A stretch of 13,717 nucleotides of DNA from Bryobacterales bacterium (lineage in GTDB: Bacteria > Acidobacteriota > Terriglobia > Bryobacterales > Bryobacteraceae). Below are positions 1 through 7,082 of the stretch, one piece after another. Location: positions 3,260 through 16,976 of the forward strand of contig PMEV01000084.1 in assembly GCA_003154855.1 (NCBI GenBank), written 5' to 3'. A program made the translations under genes and the position numbers. The notes under the pieces are model-generated. The model was not told where the DNA came from. It did no database searches and saw only the letters and a list, made by a program, of their open reading frames with translations. The stretch's first letter is position 1. Each line of letters begins with the position of its first letter.

Positions 1-1070
1 CGCTCTCCGGCGTAAATCAAGCTGGCCGCGCGCGACCACGCGTAAGTGATCAGGCAATTGAACGGGCTCCACATATTCAACATGCTATTCAGGTCGGCGT
101 CCGGAGTCTCGACCGTCATGCCGGCGATTCGCTCGTGCCAATAGCTCTTGAGCTTGGCCAGTTCGTCGCCCACCCGCGCGAGACTGCCAAGCTCCGCCAC
201 GGCCCGTTTCCCGTCCTCCTCCGCCTTGCCGGGGCCCATCAGCACCCAAAGCTCTTTCGTCTCGCCGGGCTCCAGCGCGATGCGGGTTTGCAGCGTTCCG
301 CATCCGTTATCGCCCACTGCCAGGGAATTGGTGCATTCGCCGCGCTCGACCACCTCGGGGTTCGCATACGTCCGGTATGTGCCCAGGAAAGCCGTCCGGT
401 CCGTATCGTAACCGCACACCTCGGCGCCCGCTAACGCCAGAAACGTGTGCCGGCTCTGGTCGTGGTTGTCGAAATCCTCGGGCTTATGCGGAACGTTGAC
501 GTTGATCCCATGGCCGATCATCCCATCGACGAACCTCATCTTGACGATGTGCTGCGTGTACTGCAGATTGACCAGGTCCTGGTAGGCGTTCCAGTTGCCG
601 GCATACTCGACATAGGTGAACGCGCTGAGCCGCCGGGGCCGGCCGCTCGCGTTAGTCAGTTTGACATGCCAGCACTCGAAGTTCTTGCCCAGCGGAACAA
701 AGTAAGTGGTCTCGGACCGCACGCCGGAATACTCCGAGGAAATTACCGTGTAAGCGCTGCCGTGGCGGCACTCCGAGCGGTACTGGTCCAGCGGCTTGCC
801 CACAGGCTGCCAGGAAAGAGACCAGTAATCCTGGCTGTCGCGATCGTGCAGGTAGATATAGCGGCCCGGCTGATCCATGGGGACCGCATTGAAGCGCAGC
901 CGCACAAAGCGGCCCAACGCCGCCGACTTATAGAAACTGTATCCCCCGGCGTTATTAGTAATGATGGCCCCATAATCCGTGTTTCCCAAGTAGTTGCTCC
1001 AGGATTTCGGCGTGTCGGGCCGGGTGATCACGTACTCTTTGCTGGCATCGTCGAAGTAGCCGTACTGCAT
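1..1070 (-). CDS. GH94 disaccharide phosphorylase, N-terminal part (cellobiose/chitobiose phosphorylase family)
   Basis: This is the first 356 codons of a larger enzyme; the C-terminal catalytic barrel lies beyond the left edge. Family members cleave a beta-linked disaccharide with inorganic phosphate, giving a sugar 1-phosphate and a free sugar, usually in the cytoplasm. The translation starts MQYGYFDDASKEYVITRPDT and shows GH94 N-terminal beta-sandwich landmarks: NYLGNTDYG near residues 27-34, NNAGGYSFYKSA at 39-50, WSLSWQPVGK at 83-92 and ECRHG at 100-104. The 'NAGGYSFY' and 'RPGxYIYL' style resembles chitobiose phosphorylases as I remember them, but the specificity cannot be fixed without the C-terminus. 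No signal peptide is seen. The ATG at 1068-1070 is preceded on the minus strand by an AAAGGA-like ribosome binding site (about 1078-1085). There is no internal stop across the visible part. Family assignment is firm; substrate is open. Confidence 0.88.
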   Translation of the reverse strand, partial: MQYGYFDDASKEYVITRPDTPKSWSNYLGNTDYGAIITNNAGGYSFYKSAALGRFVRLRFNAVPMDQPGRYIYLHDRDSQDYWSLSWQPVGKPLDQYRSECRHGSAYTVISSEYSGVRSETTYFVPLGKNFECWHVKLTNASGRPRRLSAFTYVEYAGNWNAYQDLVNLQYTQHIVKMRFVDGMIGHGINVNVPHKPEDFDNHDQSRHTFLALAGAEVCGYDTDRTAFLGTYRTYANPEVVERGECTNSLAVGDNGCGTLQTRIALEPGETKELWVLMGPGKAEEDGKRAVAELGSLARVGDELAKLKSYWHERIAGMTVETPDADLNSMLNMWSPFNCLITYAWSRAASLIYAGE

Positions 1071-1135
1071 GCGTCGTTTCCTTTCGCTGACCGGGCTGGT
1101 TCGGCCTGCGGCGCGCCGCCCGGGAGCCGCGCCTC

Positions 1136-1150
1136 CCATCTAGCATAGCC
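1136..1150 (-). promoter_or_regulatory. Possible -10 region for the GH94 gene
   Basis: On the minus strand the sequence GGGCTATGCTAGATGG occurs about 70 nt upstream of the GH94 start, with TATGCT (plus 1142-1147) as a candidate -10 box. I see no convincing -35 element. This is a weak call from motif shape only. Confidence 0.22.
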
Positions 1151-1229
1151 CAAGGCGGAGGCCCTACCACCCCCTGGTTTTTGCCTTACTCCCTCCGCGA
1201 AACGGTTTCCCGGCCCGATTCTTCCTCTG

Positions 1230-1727
1230 ATGGCTGACCTGCCTCCGGAACTGATTTGGATTGCATTGCCCTTGCTCATTGCGGGGGCCGCGGCTTTGGT
1301 GACCGCGCTGGTGATGCAGGCCCGGGCTGAAGTGGCCGTCTCGCGGCACCGCGAGACCCTGGCGGAGGCCCGCGCCCTGCTGGCCACGCAGCATCGCGCC
1401 ATGGAGGAACGGGTCCGCGCCACCGAGGAGAGCGCGCGGCGCAAGGCCCTGGACGAGTTCCTGGCGTCGATTCAGACCGAAGAGCGGCAGTTCCTGCGGG
1501 AGATCCCTTCCTGGTTCTCGACGCGCAGGTCGCTGGTGGTGCAGCAGCGGGTCTGCTTCCGAAACGTCCCGCTCACCGATTGGGTGGAACAGGAGTTTCC
1601 GGACACCAAGGAACTGGTCCGCATCCCTTTGCACACGCCGGAGGCGGCGCTTCCGGCTCCGCCCGAGCCGCCGGCCGTGGTGGTGGAGGTTGCTACGACA
1701 GGCAACGGCCGCCGCCTGCTGAGGTAG
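1230..1727 (+). CDS. Membrane-anchored coiled-coil protein of unknown function
   Basis: I do not recognise this 165-aa protein. It has one clear hydrophobic segment at residues 8-30, followed by a charged alanine/glutamate/arginine-rich stretch (about 33-85) that should form a long helix or coiled coil. A compact C-terminal part contains FSTRRSLVVQQRVCFRNVP and ends in a proline-rich tail (about 137-150). The layout suggests an inner-membrane anchor with a cytoplasmic helical arm. The start ATG has no obvious Shine-Dalgarno sequence; I keep it because it precedes the hydrophobic segment directly. The gene is transcribed away from the GH94 gene and converges on the TauE-like gene. The reading frame is open, and the hydrophobic/helical pattern argues for a real gene and against a chance frame. 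Confidence 0.68.
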   Translation: MADLPPELIWIALPLLIAGAAALVTALVMQARAEVAVSRHRETLAEARALLATQHRAMEERVRATEESARRKALDEFLASIQTEERQFLREIPSWFSTRRSLVVQQRVCFRNVPLTDWVEQEFPDTKELVRIPLHTPEAALPAPPEPPAVVVEVATTGNGRRLLR

Positions 1728-1779
1728 CCCGCATTTCCCACTCGTCGGCCCTTCGATGCCGCGGGCAGAGGCCGGACCT

Positions 1780-1809
1780 GGCGGTCCGGCGCGGTCCGGG
1801 AGGACCGCC
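1780..1809. terminator. GC-rich hairpin between convergent genes
   Basis: GGCGGTCC (1780-1787) pairs perfectly with GGACCGCC (1802-1809). An alternative inner stem is CGGTCC (1792-1797) with GGACCG (1802-1807) around a GGGA loop. It lies in the 91-nt gap between two convergent genes, where a shared terminator would be expected. There is no T-tract on either side, so it may be a folding repeat and not a classical Rho-independent terminator. Confidence 0.35.
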
Positions 1810-1818
1810 CTACTTAGG

Positions 1819-2181
1819 CTACTTCCCCATCCAGAGCATCCTCGCGGCCACCACCACCAGGAACCCGGCGTAGAGGCGGCGGATCACGGGCGTGGGCAGG
1901 CCGATGGTGATCCGGGCGCCGAAATAGGCCCCCAGGAATAGTCCCAGCGCGATCAGGGCCGCATAGCGGAAGTTGATGAAGCCGCTACGGTAGTACTCGG
2001 CGGCCCCGAGCAGGCCGACGGGTGGAATCAGCGCCGCCAGGCTAGTGGCGATGGCCTCGGTCTCCTTCATCTTCACGATCAGCAGCAGCGCCGGCACGAT
2101 GATCAGGCCGCCGCCGATTCCGAACATTCCGGCGAGCACGCCCGCCAGCAGTCCAATTCCCAGGAGTATCCAGTAGGTCAT
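1819..2181 (-). CDS. TauE/SafE-family membrane protein, single-repeat (half-size)
   Basis: This 120-aa very hydrophobic protein has about four membrane segments (roughly residues 3-18, 22-36, 47-60 and 73-88, plus a further hydrophobic stretch 102-117). The family signature GMFGIGGGLIIVP is at residues 18-30. TauE/SafE proteins are putative sulfite/sulfoacetate or other organic-anion exporters of the cytoplasmic membrane. Most are about 240-280 residues made of two related halves; this gene encodes only one half and ends cleanly at a TAG with no second half downstream. It may work as a homodimer of halves, as other short family members are presumed to. The ATG is preceded by GAGGATGCC on the minus strand, a good ribosome binding site. 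It is divergent from nadA with a 78-nt gap. The substrate is unknown. Confidence 0.78.
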   Translation of the reverse strand: MTYWILLGIGLLAGVLAGMFGIGGGLIIVPALLLIVKMKETEAIATSLAALIPPVGLLGAAEYYRSGFINFRYAALIALGLFLGAYFGARITIGLPTPVIRRLYAGFLVVVAARMLWMGK

Positions 2182-2232
2182 GGCATCCTCAGGATAAGAC
2201 CCGCGGCCCGGCCGCGTCCACTGGATGGCAGT

Positions 2233-2241
2233 TGCTAGAAT
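2233..2241 (+). promoter_or_regulatory. Extended -10 promoter of nadA-moaA
   Basis: TGCTAGAAT (TGN at 2233-2235, TAGAAT at 2236-2241) is a good extended -10 element 18 nt before the nadA ATG. I see no good -35 element. The predicted start near 2248 leaves a leader of about 12 nt with no Shine-Dalgarno sequence, so translation may start on a very short leader. Confidence 0.45.
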
Positions 2242-2259
2242 GGAATCAGCCCATTCCCC

Positions 2260-3189
2260 ATGCTAGCCACCGCCAGCCTCGCCGAAGAAATCCTGCAACT
2301 GAAGCGGGAGCGGCGGGCCATTTTGCTGGCGCACTACTACCAGGAGCCGGAGATCCAGGATCTGGCTGATTCGGTTGGGGATAGCTTGGAGCTGGCGCGG
2401 CGCTCGCGGGACTTCGAGGGGGACGTGATCGCCTTCTGCGGCGTGTGGTTCATGGCGGAGACGGCCAAGGTGGTCAACCCCACTCGCACGGTGGTGGTTC
2501 CGGACCGGGAAGCCAGTTGCAGCCTGGTGGAGAGCTGTCCGGTCGAGCCGGTGCGCGCCTACCGGCGGCTGCACCCGGATCACGCCATCGTGAGCTACAT
2601 CAACACGTCGGTGGAGGTGAAGGCGGAGAGCGATATCCTGTGCACCTCGCGCAACGCGGTGGCGGTGGTGAACTCGATCCCGCCGGAGCAGCCGATTCTG
2701 TTCCTCCCGGACCGCAACCTGGGGGACTGGGTGCAGAAGCAAACCGGGCGCCAGAACATGACCTCGTGGCAGGGAAGCTGCATCGTGCACGCGACCTTCG
2801 CCGCCCGCAAGCTGGTTGCGGCGCGGATGGAACACCCGGGTGCGCGGGTGGCCGCCCATCCCGAGTGCCCGCCGGATGTGCTGGCGCTGGCGGATTTCGT
2901 CGGCTCGACGACCGCCATCATACAGTACTGCGTCCAGACGGGCGGCGACGAGTTCATCGTGATGACCGAGAGCGGCGTGGCGCATCCGCTGCACAAGCTG
3001 GCGCCCGGGAAAACGTTCTACTTCATTCCCGCGGAACACTGCAACTGCAGCGAATGCCCGTATATGCGGCGCAACACGCTGGAGAAGCTGCGCGACTGCC
3101 TGCTCCGGATCGAGCCCCGCGTCGAGATTTCCGAGGAATTGATGCGGCGGGCGCTGGTTCCGCTGGAGCGCATGCTGGCGCTGCAATGA
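2260..3189 (+). CDS. nadA: Quinolinate synthase A
   Basis: NadA condenses iminoaspartate (from NadB) with dihydroxyacetone phosphate to make quinolinate, in de novo NAD synthesis in the cytoplasm. The 309-aa length is normal. Family landmarks are AHYYQEPEIQDLADSVGDS (24-42), the FMAETAK motif (64-70), VSYINTSVEVKA (111-122), TSRNAV (129-134) and MTESGVAHPL (235-244), plus CPYMRRNTLEKL (266-277). The three [4Fe-4S] ligands are most likely C87 (in REASCSLV), C174 (in WQGSCIVH) and C266 in the CNCSECPYM motif; C261 and C263 are nearby alternatives. Residue 63 is Trp in GVWFMAE where I expect a polar residue such as His, Asp or Arg. The stop overlaps the start of moaA (ATGA). The ATG at 2260 has no clear ribosome binding site. 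nadB and nadC are not in the window. Confidence 0.95.
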   Translation: MLATASLAEEILQLKRERRAILLAHYYQEPEIQDLADSVGDSLELARRSRDFEGDVIAFCGVWFMAETAKVVNPTRTVVVPDREASCSLVESCPVEPVRAYRRLHPDHAIVSYINTSVEVKAESDILCTSRNAVAVVNSIPPEQPILFLPDRNLGDWVQKQTGRQNMTSWQGSCIVHATFAARKLVAARMEHPGARVAAHPECPPDVLALADFVGSTTAIIQYCVQTGGDEFIVMTESGVAHPLHKLAPGKTFYFIPAEHCNCSECPYMRRNTLEKLRDCLLRIEPRVEISEELMRRALVPLERMLALQ

Positions 3190-4181
3190 ACGCCGGACTG
3201 CGCGACACCTTCGGGCGGCTGCACGACAACCTCCGCGTCAGCATCACGGACCGCTGCAACATCCGCTGCTTCTACTGCATGCCGGAGCGGGACGCCGCCT
3301 TCGTCGAGCGCCGCGAGATCCTGAGCTACGAAGAGATCGAGCGGTTCGTGCGCATCGCGGTGGGGATGGGAATCAGCAAGGTGCGGGTCACCGGAGGCGA
3401 GCCGCTGGTGCGCAAGGACGTGCCCGAACTGGTGCGGAAGCTGGCCGCCATCGACGGGATCGAGGACCTGGCGCTGACCACCAACGGCATTCTGCTTCCG
3501 CAACTGGCCGAGCCGCTCTACCAGGCGGGCCTGCGCCGCCTCAACGTGCACCTGGATACGCTGGATGGCGAGCGGTTCGCGCGCATCACGCGGCGCGACG
3601 ACCTCGAGCCCGTGCTGGAAGGGCTGGCGCTGGCGAAGCGCCTCGGATTCGCCCCCATCAAGATCAACGCGGTGGCCGTGAAGGACCTCTCGGAGCCGGA
3701 CTTGGTTCCGCTGGCGCACTACGGGCGCGAGAACGGCTTCGAGATCCGCTTCATCGAGTTCATGCCGCTGGACGCGCAGGGCCTCTGGGACCGCGGCCGC
3801 GTGTTGATCGCCGATCAGATCATCGAGACGCTGTCGCGCGAGATTGGGCCGCTCGAGGAGATTCCCGACCGCGATCCGCGCGCGCCCGCCACACAGTACC
3901 GCTACGCGGACGGAGGCGGGACGATCGGGTTCATCGCCTCGGTGAGCCGCCCCTTCTGCCGGAACTGCAACCGCATCCGGCTGACCGCCGACGGCAAGCT
4001 GCGCTACTGCCTCTTCGCGATCGAGGAAACCGACGTAAAGAGCCTGCTGCGCGGCGGAGCCCCGGACGACGAAATCGCCGCCAGGATACGGTCGACCGTG
4101 CTGGCCAAGTGGGAAGGCCACGAGATCAACACCGCCCGGTTTGTCGCTCCGCCGCGGCCCATGTACGCCATAGGCGGGTAG
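3186..4181 (+). CDS. moaA: GTP 3',8-cyclase (molybdenum cofactor biosynthesis)
   Basis: MoaA is a radical-SAM enzyme that rearranges GTP to 3',8-cyclo-7,8-dihydro-GTP, the first step of molybdopterin synthesis. The 331-aa protein is full length. It has the SAM cluster motif CNIRCFYC (C24, C28, C31), GGEPL at 70-74, the C-terminal cluster motif with C258, C261 and C275 (C-x2-C-x13-C), and the functional C-terminal double glycine (MYAIGG, ending at 331). The same frame is open far upstream inside nadA (from 2445), but that extension is GC-driven read-through of the overlapping gene. I chose the ATG at 3186 because the protein then begins LRDTFGRLHDNLRVSITDRC, as in the family, and forms an ATGA overlap with nadA, implying translational coupling. 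A broken second copy of its 3' end lies at about 8990-9137. Confidence 0.96.
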   Translation: MNAGLRDTFGRLHDNLRVSITDRCNIRCFYCMPERDAAFVERREILSYEEIERFVRIAVGMGISKVRVTGGEPLVRKDVPELVRKLAAIDGIEDLALTTNGILLPQLAEPLYQAGLRRLNVHLDTLDGERFARITRRDDLEPVLEGLALAKRLGFAPIKINAVAVKDLSEPDLVPLAHYGRENGFEIRFIEFMPLDAQGLWDRGRVLIADQIIETLSREIGPLEEIPDRDPRAPATQYRYADGGGTIGFIASVSRPFCRNCNRIRLTADGKLRYCLFAIEETDVKSLLRGGAPDDEIAARIRSTVLAKWEGHEINTARFVAPPRPMYAIGG

Positions 4182-4260
4182 TTTCATCCTGGCTAACTCG
4201 GAGGTTCCATCGGGGCCAAGCTGCCCGTTCCGTATTCTTTCGGAGAATCACGCCCCCTCC

Positions 4261-4287
4261 GCCGCACTACCTCTGCGTAGTGGCGGC
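4261..4287. terminator. Imperfect hairpin downstream of moaA
   Basis: GCCGCACTAC (4261-4270) pairs with GTAGTGGCGGC (4277-4287) through one bulged G, around a six-base loop. It sits 80 nt after the moaA stop. No T-run follows on either strand, so its role as a terminator is uncertain. Confidence 0.3.
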
Positions 4288-4380
4288 GATCCTCTGGGTA
4301 GCACGAGCCGACTGGCTCCACCAGATCACCGAGCCGGGCAAAGCGCGCCTTGCGCGGGCCGGCGAGACTCCTGCCCATTT

Positions 4381-4406
4381 CGGCTTTCGGCACAGCCGGC
4401 TAGAAT
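4381..4406 (+). promoter_or_regulatory. Candidate promoter/operator for the hydrogenase operon
   Basis: TAGAAT (4401-4406) is a plausible -10 box, preceded within three bases by the inverted repeat CGGCT-N8-AGCCG (4381-4398), which would lie between -35 and -10 and could be a repressor site. There is no clear -35 element. If used, it would give a leader of roughly 140 nt before the HdrA-like ATG. Confidence 0.28.
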
Positions 4407-4556
4407 CCCAAGGGCCTCCATGCACCTTTCGGACAGGAGCCAGAGAGCGCTTATGTCCAGGCAACCGCGTGTGCTTTAAACCGCCAACCAAGACGCGCAT
4501 GCACCGGCCAAATGTGCGGCACAGCACGCTTGCGAGAACGCAGGGGGATAGATGCA

Positions 4557-6167
4557 ATGAGAACAGGGCTATTCCTGTCGCGAGATGATGGGACAATCTC
4601 CGATACCGTAGACGTCGATGCTTTGGCGAGCGCCTACTCATCTCTCGCTGTTGCCAGAGTGTACGACAGTTTCTTTAGGTATGCCGACCAGCGGGCCCTG
4701 CTCGACACAGTGAGAGAAAGCCGGCTGGACGCCGTCGTTCTGGCCGGCAACTCTCCCAGGCATTTCCAACAAGCGCTGGACGGCGACCTGGTACTGAATG
4801 CTCTCAAGCGCCATGGCATCAACGAGAACAAGCTCGCTTTCGCAAATATCAAAGAACAGGTCGCGCTGCCTCACCAAGGCGACCGGGAAAAGGCCACCCG
4901 CAAAGCGCGAACGCTCATTGACGTGGCCCTGGCCAAAGTCGAGGCATCCCCAGCCGTGAACTCCACTCTGCTGGCGCCCCGGCGATCGGTTCTTATCGTG
5001 GGCGCCACCGCCGGGGGTCTGATCGCCGCCAGCGAACTGCTGGGTAAGGGGTACAGGGTCTACATCGTCGAGAGCGGGCCCTCGCTCCGCCTGCCGGCCG
5101 GCCTGAAGGACGATCTCCTCCCTGTCCTGACGGGCCTGCAATCCGACCCGCGGGCCAGGTTCTTCTTCGACGCCACGATCGCGGACCTTTCGGGATACTG
5201 CGGCCAATACACGGTCGGCCTGAGATCGAGTTGCGGCGAGTGTACTTTCGCTGCTGGGGGAATCATACTGAGCGTTGGCAACGATCCGGCTTTGGTGAAA
5301 GCGCTCAGATCCACCATGCGCTTGAGCATCAATCGCGACGGTTTGCCCGAGGAGGAGGGGTCGCGGATCGGACAGACGACGGATCCGGGAATCTGGCTCA
5401 TCCCCTTCGCGAAAACCAGCGGCGGCCTCGAGGCTGAACTGAGCGGAGCCGCCGCGGCGGTGTCGTCGCTCACGACGGAGTTGGACGCCGGCGAGCTGGA
5501 GCATCCGCTTTTCATCACAACGATTGAGGAGTCGCTATGTGGAGGCTGCGGCACCTGCGTGAAGACCTGCGCTTTTTCCGCCTCCCGCATCGACCTGGCC
5601 CACAAGCTTTCGGTCGTCGATCCGGAGAGATGCAAGGGATGCGGAAACTGCGTCACTGCCTGTCCAACCGGCGCGCGGGACCTCCTGAGTTACCCCAGGG
5701 AATACGTCAGCCGGGCAATTCGCTTGCTCGGCCAGGCCACTGCGGGCAATGGAGATCCCAAGATACTGGCTATCTTCTGTCGGACCTGCGGCCAACTCGC
5801 CGTCGACGCAGCGGGGGCCGCCGCCAAGCCGGGCGCGGGGCCGGCCTATTCTCCGGGCGTGATGCCATTGCTGGTGGAATGTGGCGGCAGCGTCGACACC
5901 CAGTACGTCCTGGAAGCCTTCCGCAATGGCTTCGACGGCGTAGCGCTGTTCATGTGCCGGGACGGCCACTGCCACAACGTTGTGGGTAACACGGATTTGG
6001 AGCGGCGTCTGGGACTCTTCCGCGCGGTGCTGCGTTCTCGAAACATCGACGGCGAGCGGTTGCGCGTGGTCCCCGTGTACGCCGACGACGGTCGGCTTGT
6101 CGGCGAGGAACTCAATTCCTTCGGCCATGACTTGACGGCGATGGCGGCTGTCGGGACAAGGAGGTAG
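4557..6167 (+). CDS. HdrA-like/MvhD-like fusion, degenerate flavoprotein subunit of a hydrogenase complex
   Basis: The 536-aa protein reads as a shortened heterodisulfide-reductase A fused to a hydrogenase iron-sulfur (MvhD/FlpD) domain. Residues 1-135 match the HdrA N-terminal domain (ANIKEQVALPH at 96-106), but the cysteines usual there are absent. Residues 143-175 form a Rossmann unit with GATAGG (149-154), where the second glycine of GxGxxG is Thr151. The central flavoprotein body and its inserted ferredoxin are missing. The usual GIFLAG-like FAD motif appears only as DPGIWLIPF. Residues 325-370 carry two clear [4Fe-4S] motifs (C328, C331, C334, C338 and C359, C362, C365, C369). Residues 402-525 are MvhD-like with C408, C411, C442, C467 and C472. 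The likely job is passing hydrogenase electrons onward. I start at 4557, where AGGGGG (4542-4547) gives a ribosome binding site; the in-frame ATG at 4512 lacks one. It is first in a four-gene operon. No hdrB or hdrC is near. Confidence 0.85.
   Translation: MRTGLFLSRDDGTISDTVDVDALASAYSSLAVARVYDSFFRYADQRALLDTVRESRLDAVVLAGNSPRHFQQALDGDLVLNALKRHGINENKLAFANIKEQVALPHQGDREKATRKARTLIDVALAKVEASPAVNSTLLAPRRSVLIVGATAGGLIAASELLGKGYRVYIVESGPSLRLPAGLKDDLLPVLTGLQSDPRARFFFDATIADLSGYCGQYTVGLRSSCGECTFAAGGIILSVGNDPALVKALRSTMRLSINRDGLPEEEGSRIGQTTDPGIWLIPFAKTSGGLEAELSGAAAAVSSLTTELDAGELEHPLFITTIEESLCGGCGTCVKTCAFSASRIDLAHKLSVVDPERCKGCGNCVTACPTGARDLLSYPREYVSRAIRLLGQATAGNGDPKILAIFCRTCGQLAVDAAGAAAKPGAGPAYSPGVMPLLVECGGSVDTQYVLEAFRNGFDGVALFMCRDGHCHNVVGNTDLERRLGLFRAVLRSRNIDGERLRVVPVYADDGRLVGEELNSFGHDLTAMAAVGTRR
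6158..6165 (+). promoter_or_regulatory. Strong ribosome binding site for the hydrogenase small subunit
   Basis: AAGGAGGT, a near-perfect Shine-Dalgarno sequence, overlaps the stop of the HdrA-like gene and sits eight bases before the ATG at 6174. It fixes the small-subunit start. Confidence 0.7.
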
Positions 6168-6173
6168 CATCCA

Positions 6174-7082
6174 ATGAGTGGCAGAGTCCCTGTTGCAACT
6201 ACCTGGTTGCAGAGCTGTTCCGGATGCCATATTGCGCTGCTTGACTTGCATGAGGAACTTCTGGATCTCCTCGGTTCGATCGACATACGGTACTCTCCGA
6301 TAGTCGACGTCAAGGAAGTGCCCGAAACAGACCTGGGAATCGTCGAGGGGTCCGTTGGCAACCGAGACAACACCGAGATGCTGCTGAAGTTCCGGGAGAG
6401 ATCGAAGACCCTGATCGCCTTTGGAACCTGTGCTTGCTTCGGCGGCATACCCGGTCTTCGGAATCTGTTCACGCGCGAAGAGCTGCTTCGGCGCGGGTAC
6501 GTCGAGACCGAGAGCACTGTGGATGGAATAGTGCCGGCGGGCCCCGAACTTCCGGCGCTCGAGCAATACGTCAAGCCTCTCAACCAACTTGTGCCGGTTG
6601 AGCACTACATCCCGGGATGCCCGCCGCTGCCATCCACGATCAAGAAGAACCTGGTCGCGCTGCTCGGCGGCGGGAAGCCGGAGGTGAAGAAACGCAACCT
6701 CTGCGAGGAATGCGATCGCACGAAGAAGAAGCTGCTGGTCGCTTCCAGGGATTTCGTCACCGACTCCGTGGTCTCTCCGCATGAACTCGACAACATCGAC
6801 CGTTCGCTCTGTTTTCTCGAACAGGGCGTGCTGTGCATGGGGCCGGCGACCTGCGAAGGGTGCGGCGCCAGGTGTTTGGCGGGCAATATGCCCTGTCGTG
6901 GCTGCATGGGGCCTACGCCCCACGCACTCGAGCAGGGGGCGAAGAGCATCAACGCTCTGTCGGCCATCCTGCCGGCGGGTGGCCTGATGTTTCAGGAAGA
7001 CGTCGTGGGCGTCGGCTACCGTTATTCCCTGCCGGTCTCCATCTATCCGCATCTTGCCAGTGAAGTGGAGGGGACGGAATGA
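6174..7082 (+). CDS. [NiFe]-hydrogenase small subunit, MvhG-like (group 3c type)
   Basis: This 302-aa electron-transfer subunit pairs with the large subunit encoded next. The proximal [4Fe-4S] cluster ligands are visible: C15 and C18 (SCSGCH), C86 or C88 (GTCACFGG) and C149 (PGCPP). After that the protein continues for about 150 residues with a cysteine-rich region: CEEC (177-180), C213, C221 (LEQGVLCMGPAT), C227, C230, C234, and CRGC (241-244). Such an extension, with the LEQG-LCMGP and PCRGCMGP motifs, is typical of MvhG-type subunits and absent from short HoxY-type subunits. It should hold two more [4Fe-4S] clusters leading to the MvhD domain. There is no twin-arginine signal, so the enzyme is cytoplasmic. 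The stop overlaps the large-subunit ATG. All expected cluster cysteines appear present. Confidence 0.9.
   Translation: MSGRVPVATTWLQSCSGCHIALLDLHEELLDLLGSIDIRYSPIVDVKEVPETDLGIVEGSVGNRDNTEMLLKFRERSKTLIAFGTCACFGGIPGLRNLFTREELLRRGYVETESTVDGIVPAGPELPALEQYVKPLNQLVPVEHYIPGCPPLPSTIKKNLVALLGGGKPEVKKRNLCEECDRTKKKLLVASRDFVTDSVVSPHELDNIDRSLCFLEQGVLCMGPATCEGCGARCLAGNMPCRGCMGPTPHALEQGAKSINALSAILPAGGLMFQEDVVGVGYRYSLPVSIYPHLASEVEGTE

Larger units (their letters stand above)
4182..4556. other. 375-nt spacer between moaA and the hydrogenase module
   Basis: I find no convincing gene here. It holds an imperfect hairpin (4261-4287), a small inverted repeat CGGCT/AGCCG (4381-4398) directly upstream of a TAGAAT box (4401-4406), and a 19-codon ORF beginning MHLSDRSQRAL (4420-4479). 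A two-codon ORF ATG-CAA-TGA (4552-4560) has a stop that overlaps the ATG of the HdrA-like gene. No tRNA T-loop, transposase remnant or clear att site was seen. Open frames on either strand have no family-like composition. This is probably the leader/promoter region of the hydrogenase operon plus junction DNA. Confidence 0.5.

Noticed and set aside
2445..3185. In-frame upstream extension of moaA inside nadA
   Set aside because: The translated stretch is glycine/alanine/arginine-rich noise over a well-defined nadA gene; MoaA homology begins at 3186.
3018..4187. 389-codon open frame antisense to moaA
   Set aside because: It is the reverse complement of a well-supported gene. Its likeness to a minus-strand frame near 9000-9140 only reflects the moaA duplication.
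4512..4556. Earlier ATG for the HdrA-like gene
   Set aside because: It has no ribosome binding site and adds a basic stretch not typical of HdrA; 4557 follows AGGGGG at good spacing.
4182..4556. Possible tRNA-based attachment site for the inserted module
   Set aside because: No tRNA-like T-loop or cloverleaf and no integrase or matching direct repeat other than the moaA ends was found.
5535..7052. 505-codon open frame on the minus strand
   Set aside because: It is antisense to two clear hydrogenase genes; the His/Arg/Gln-rich translation shows no family pattern.
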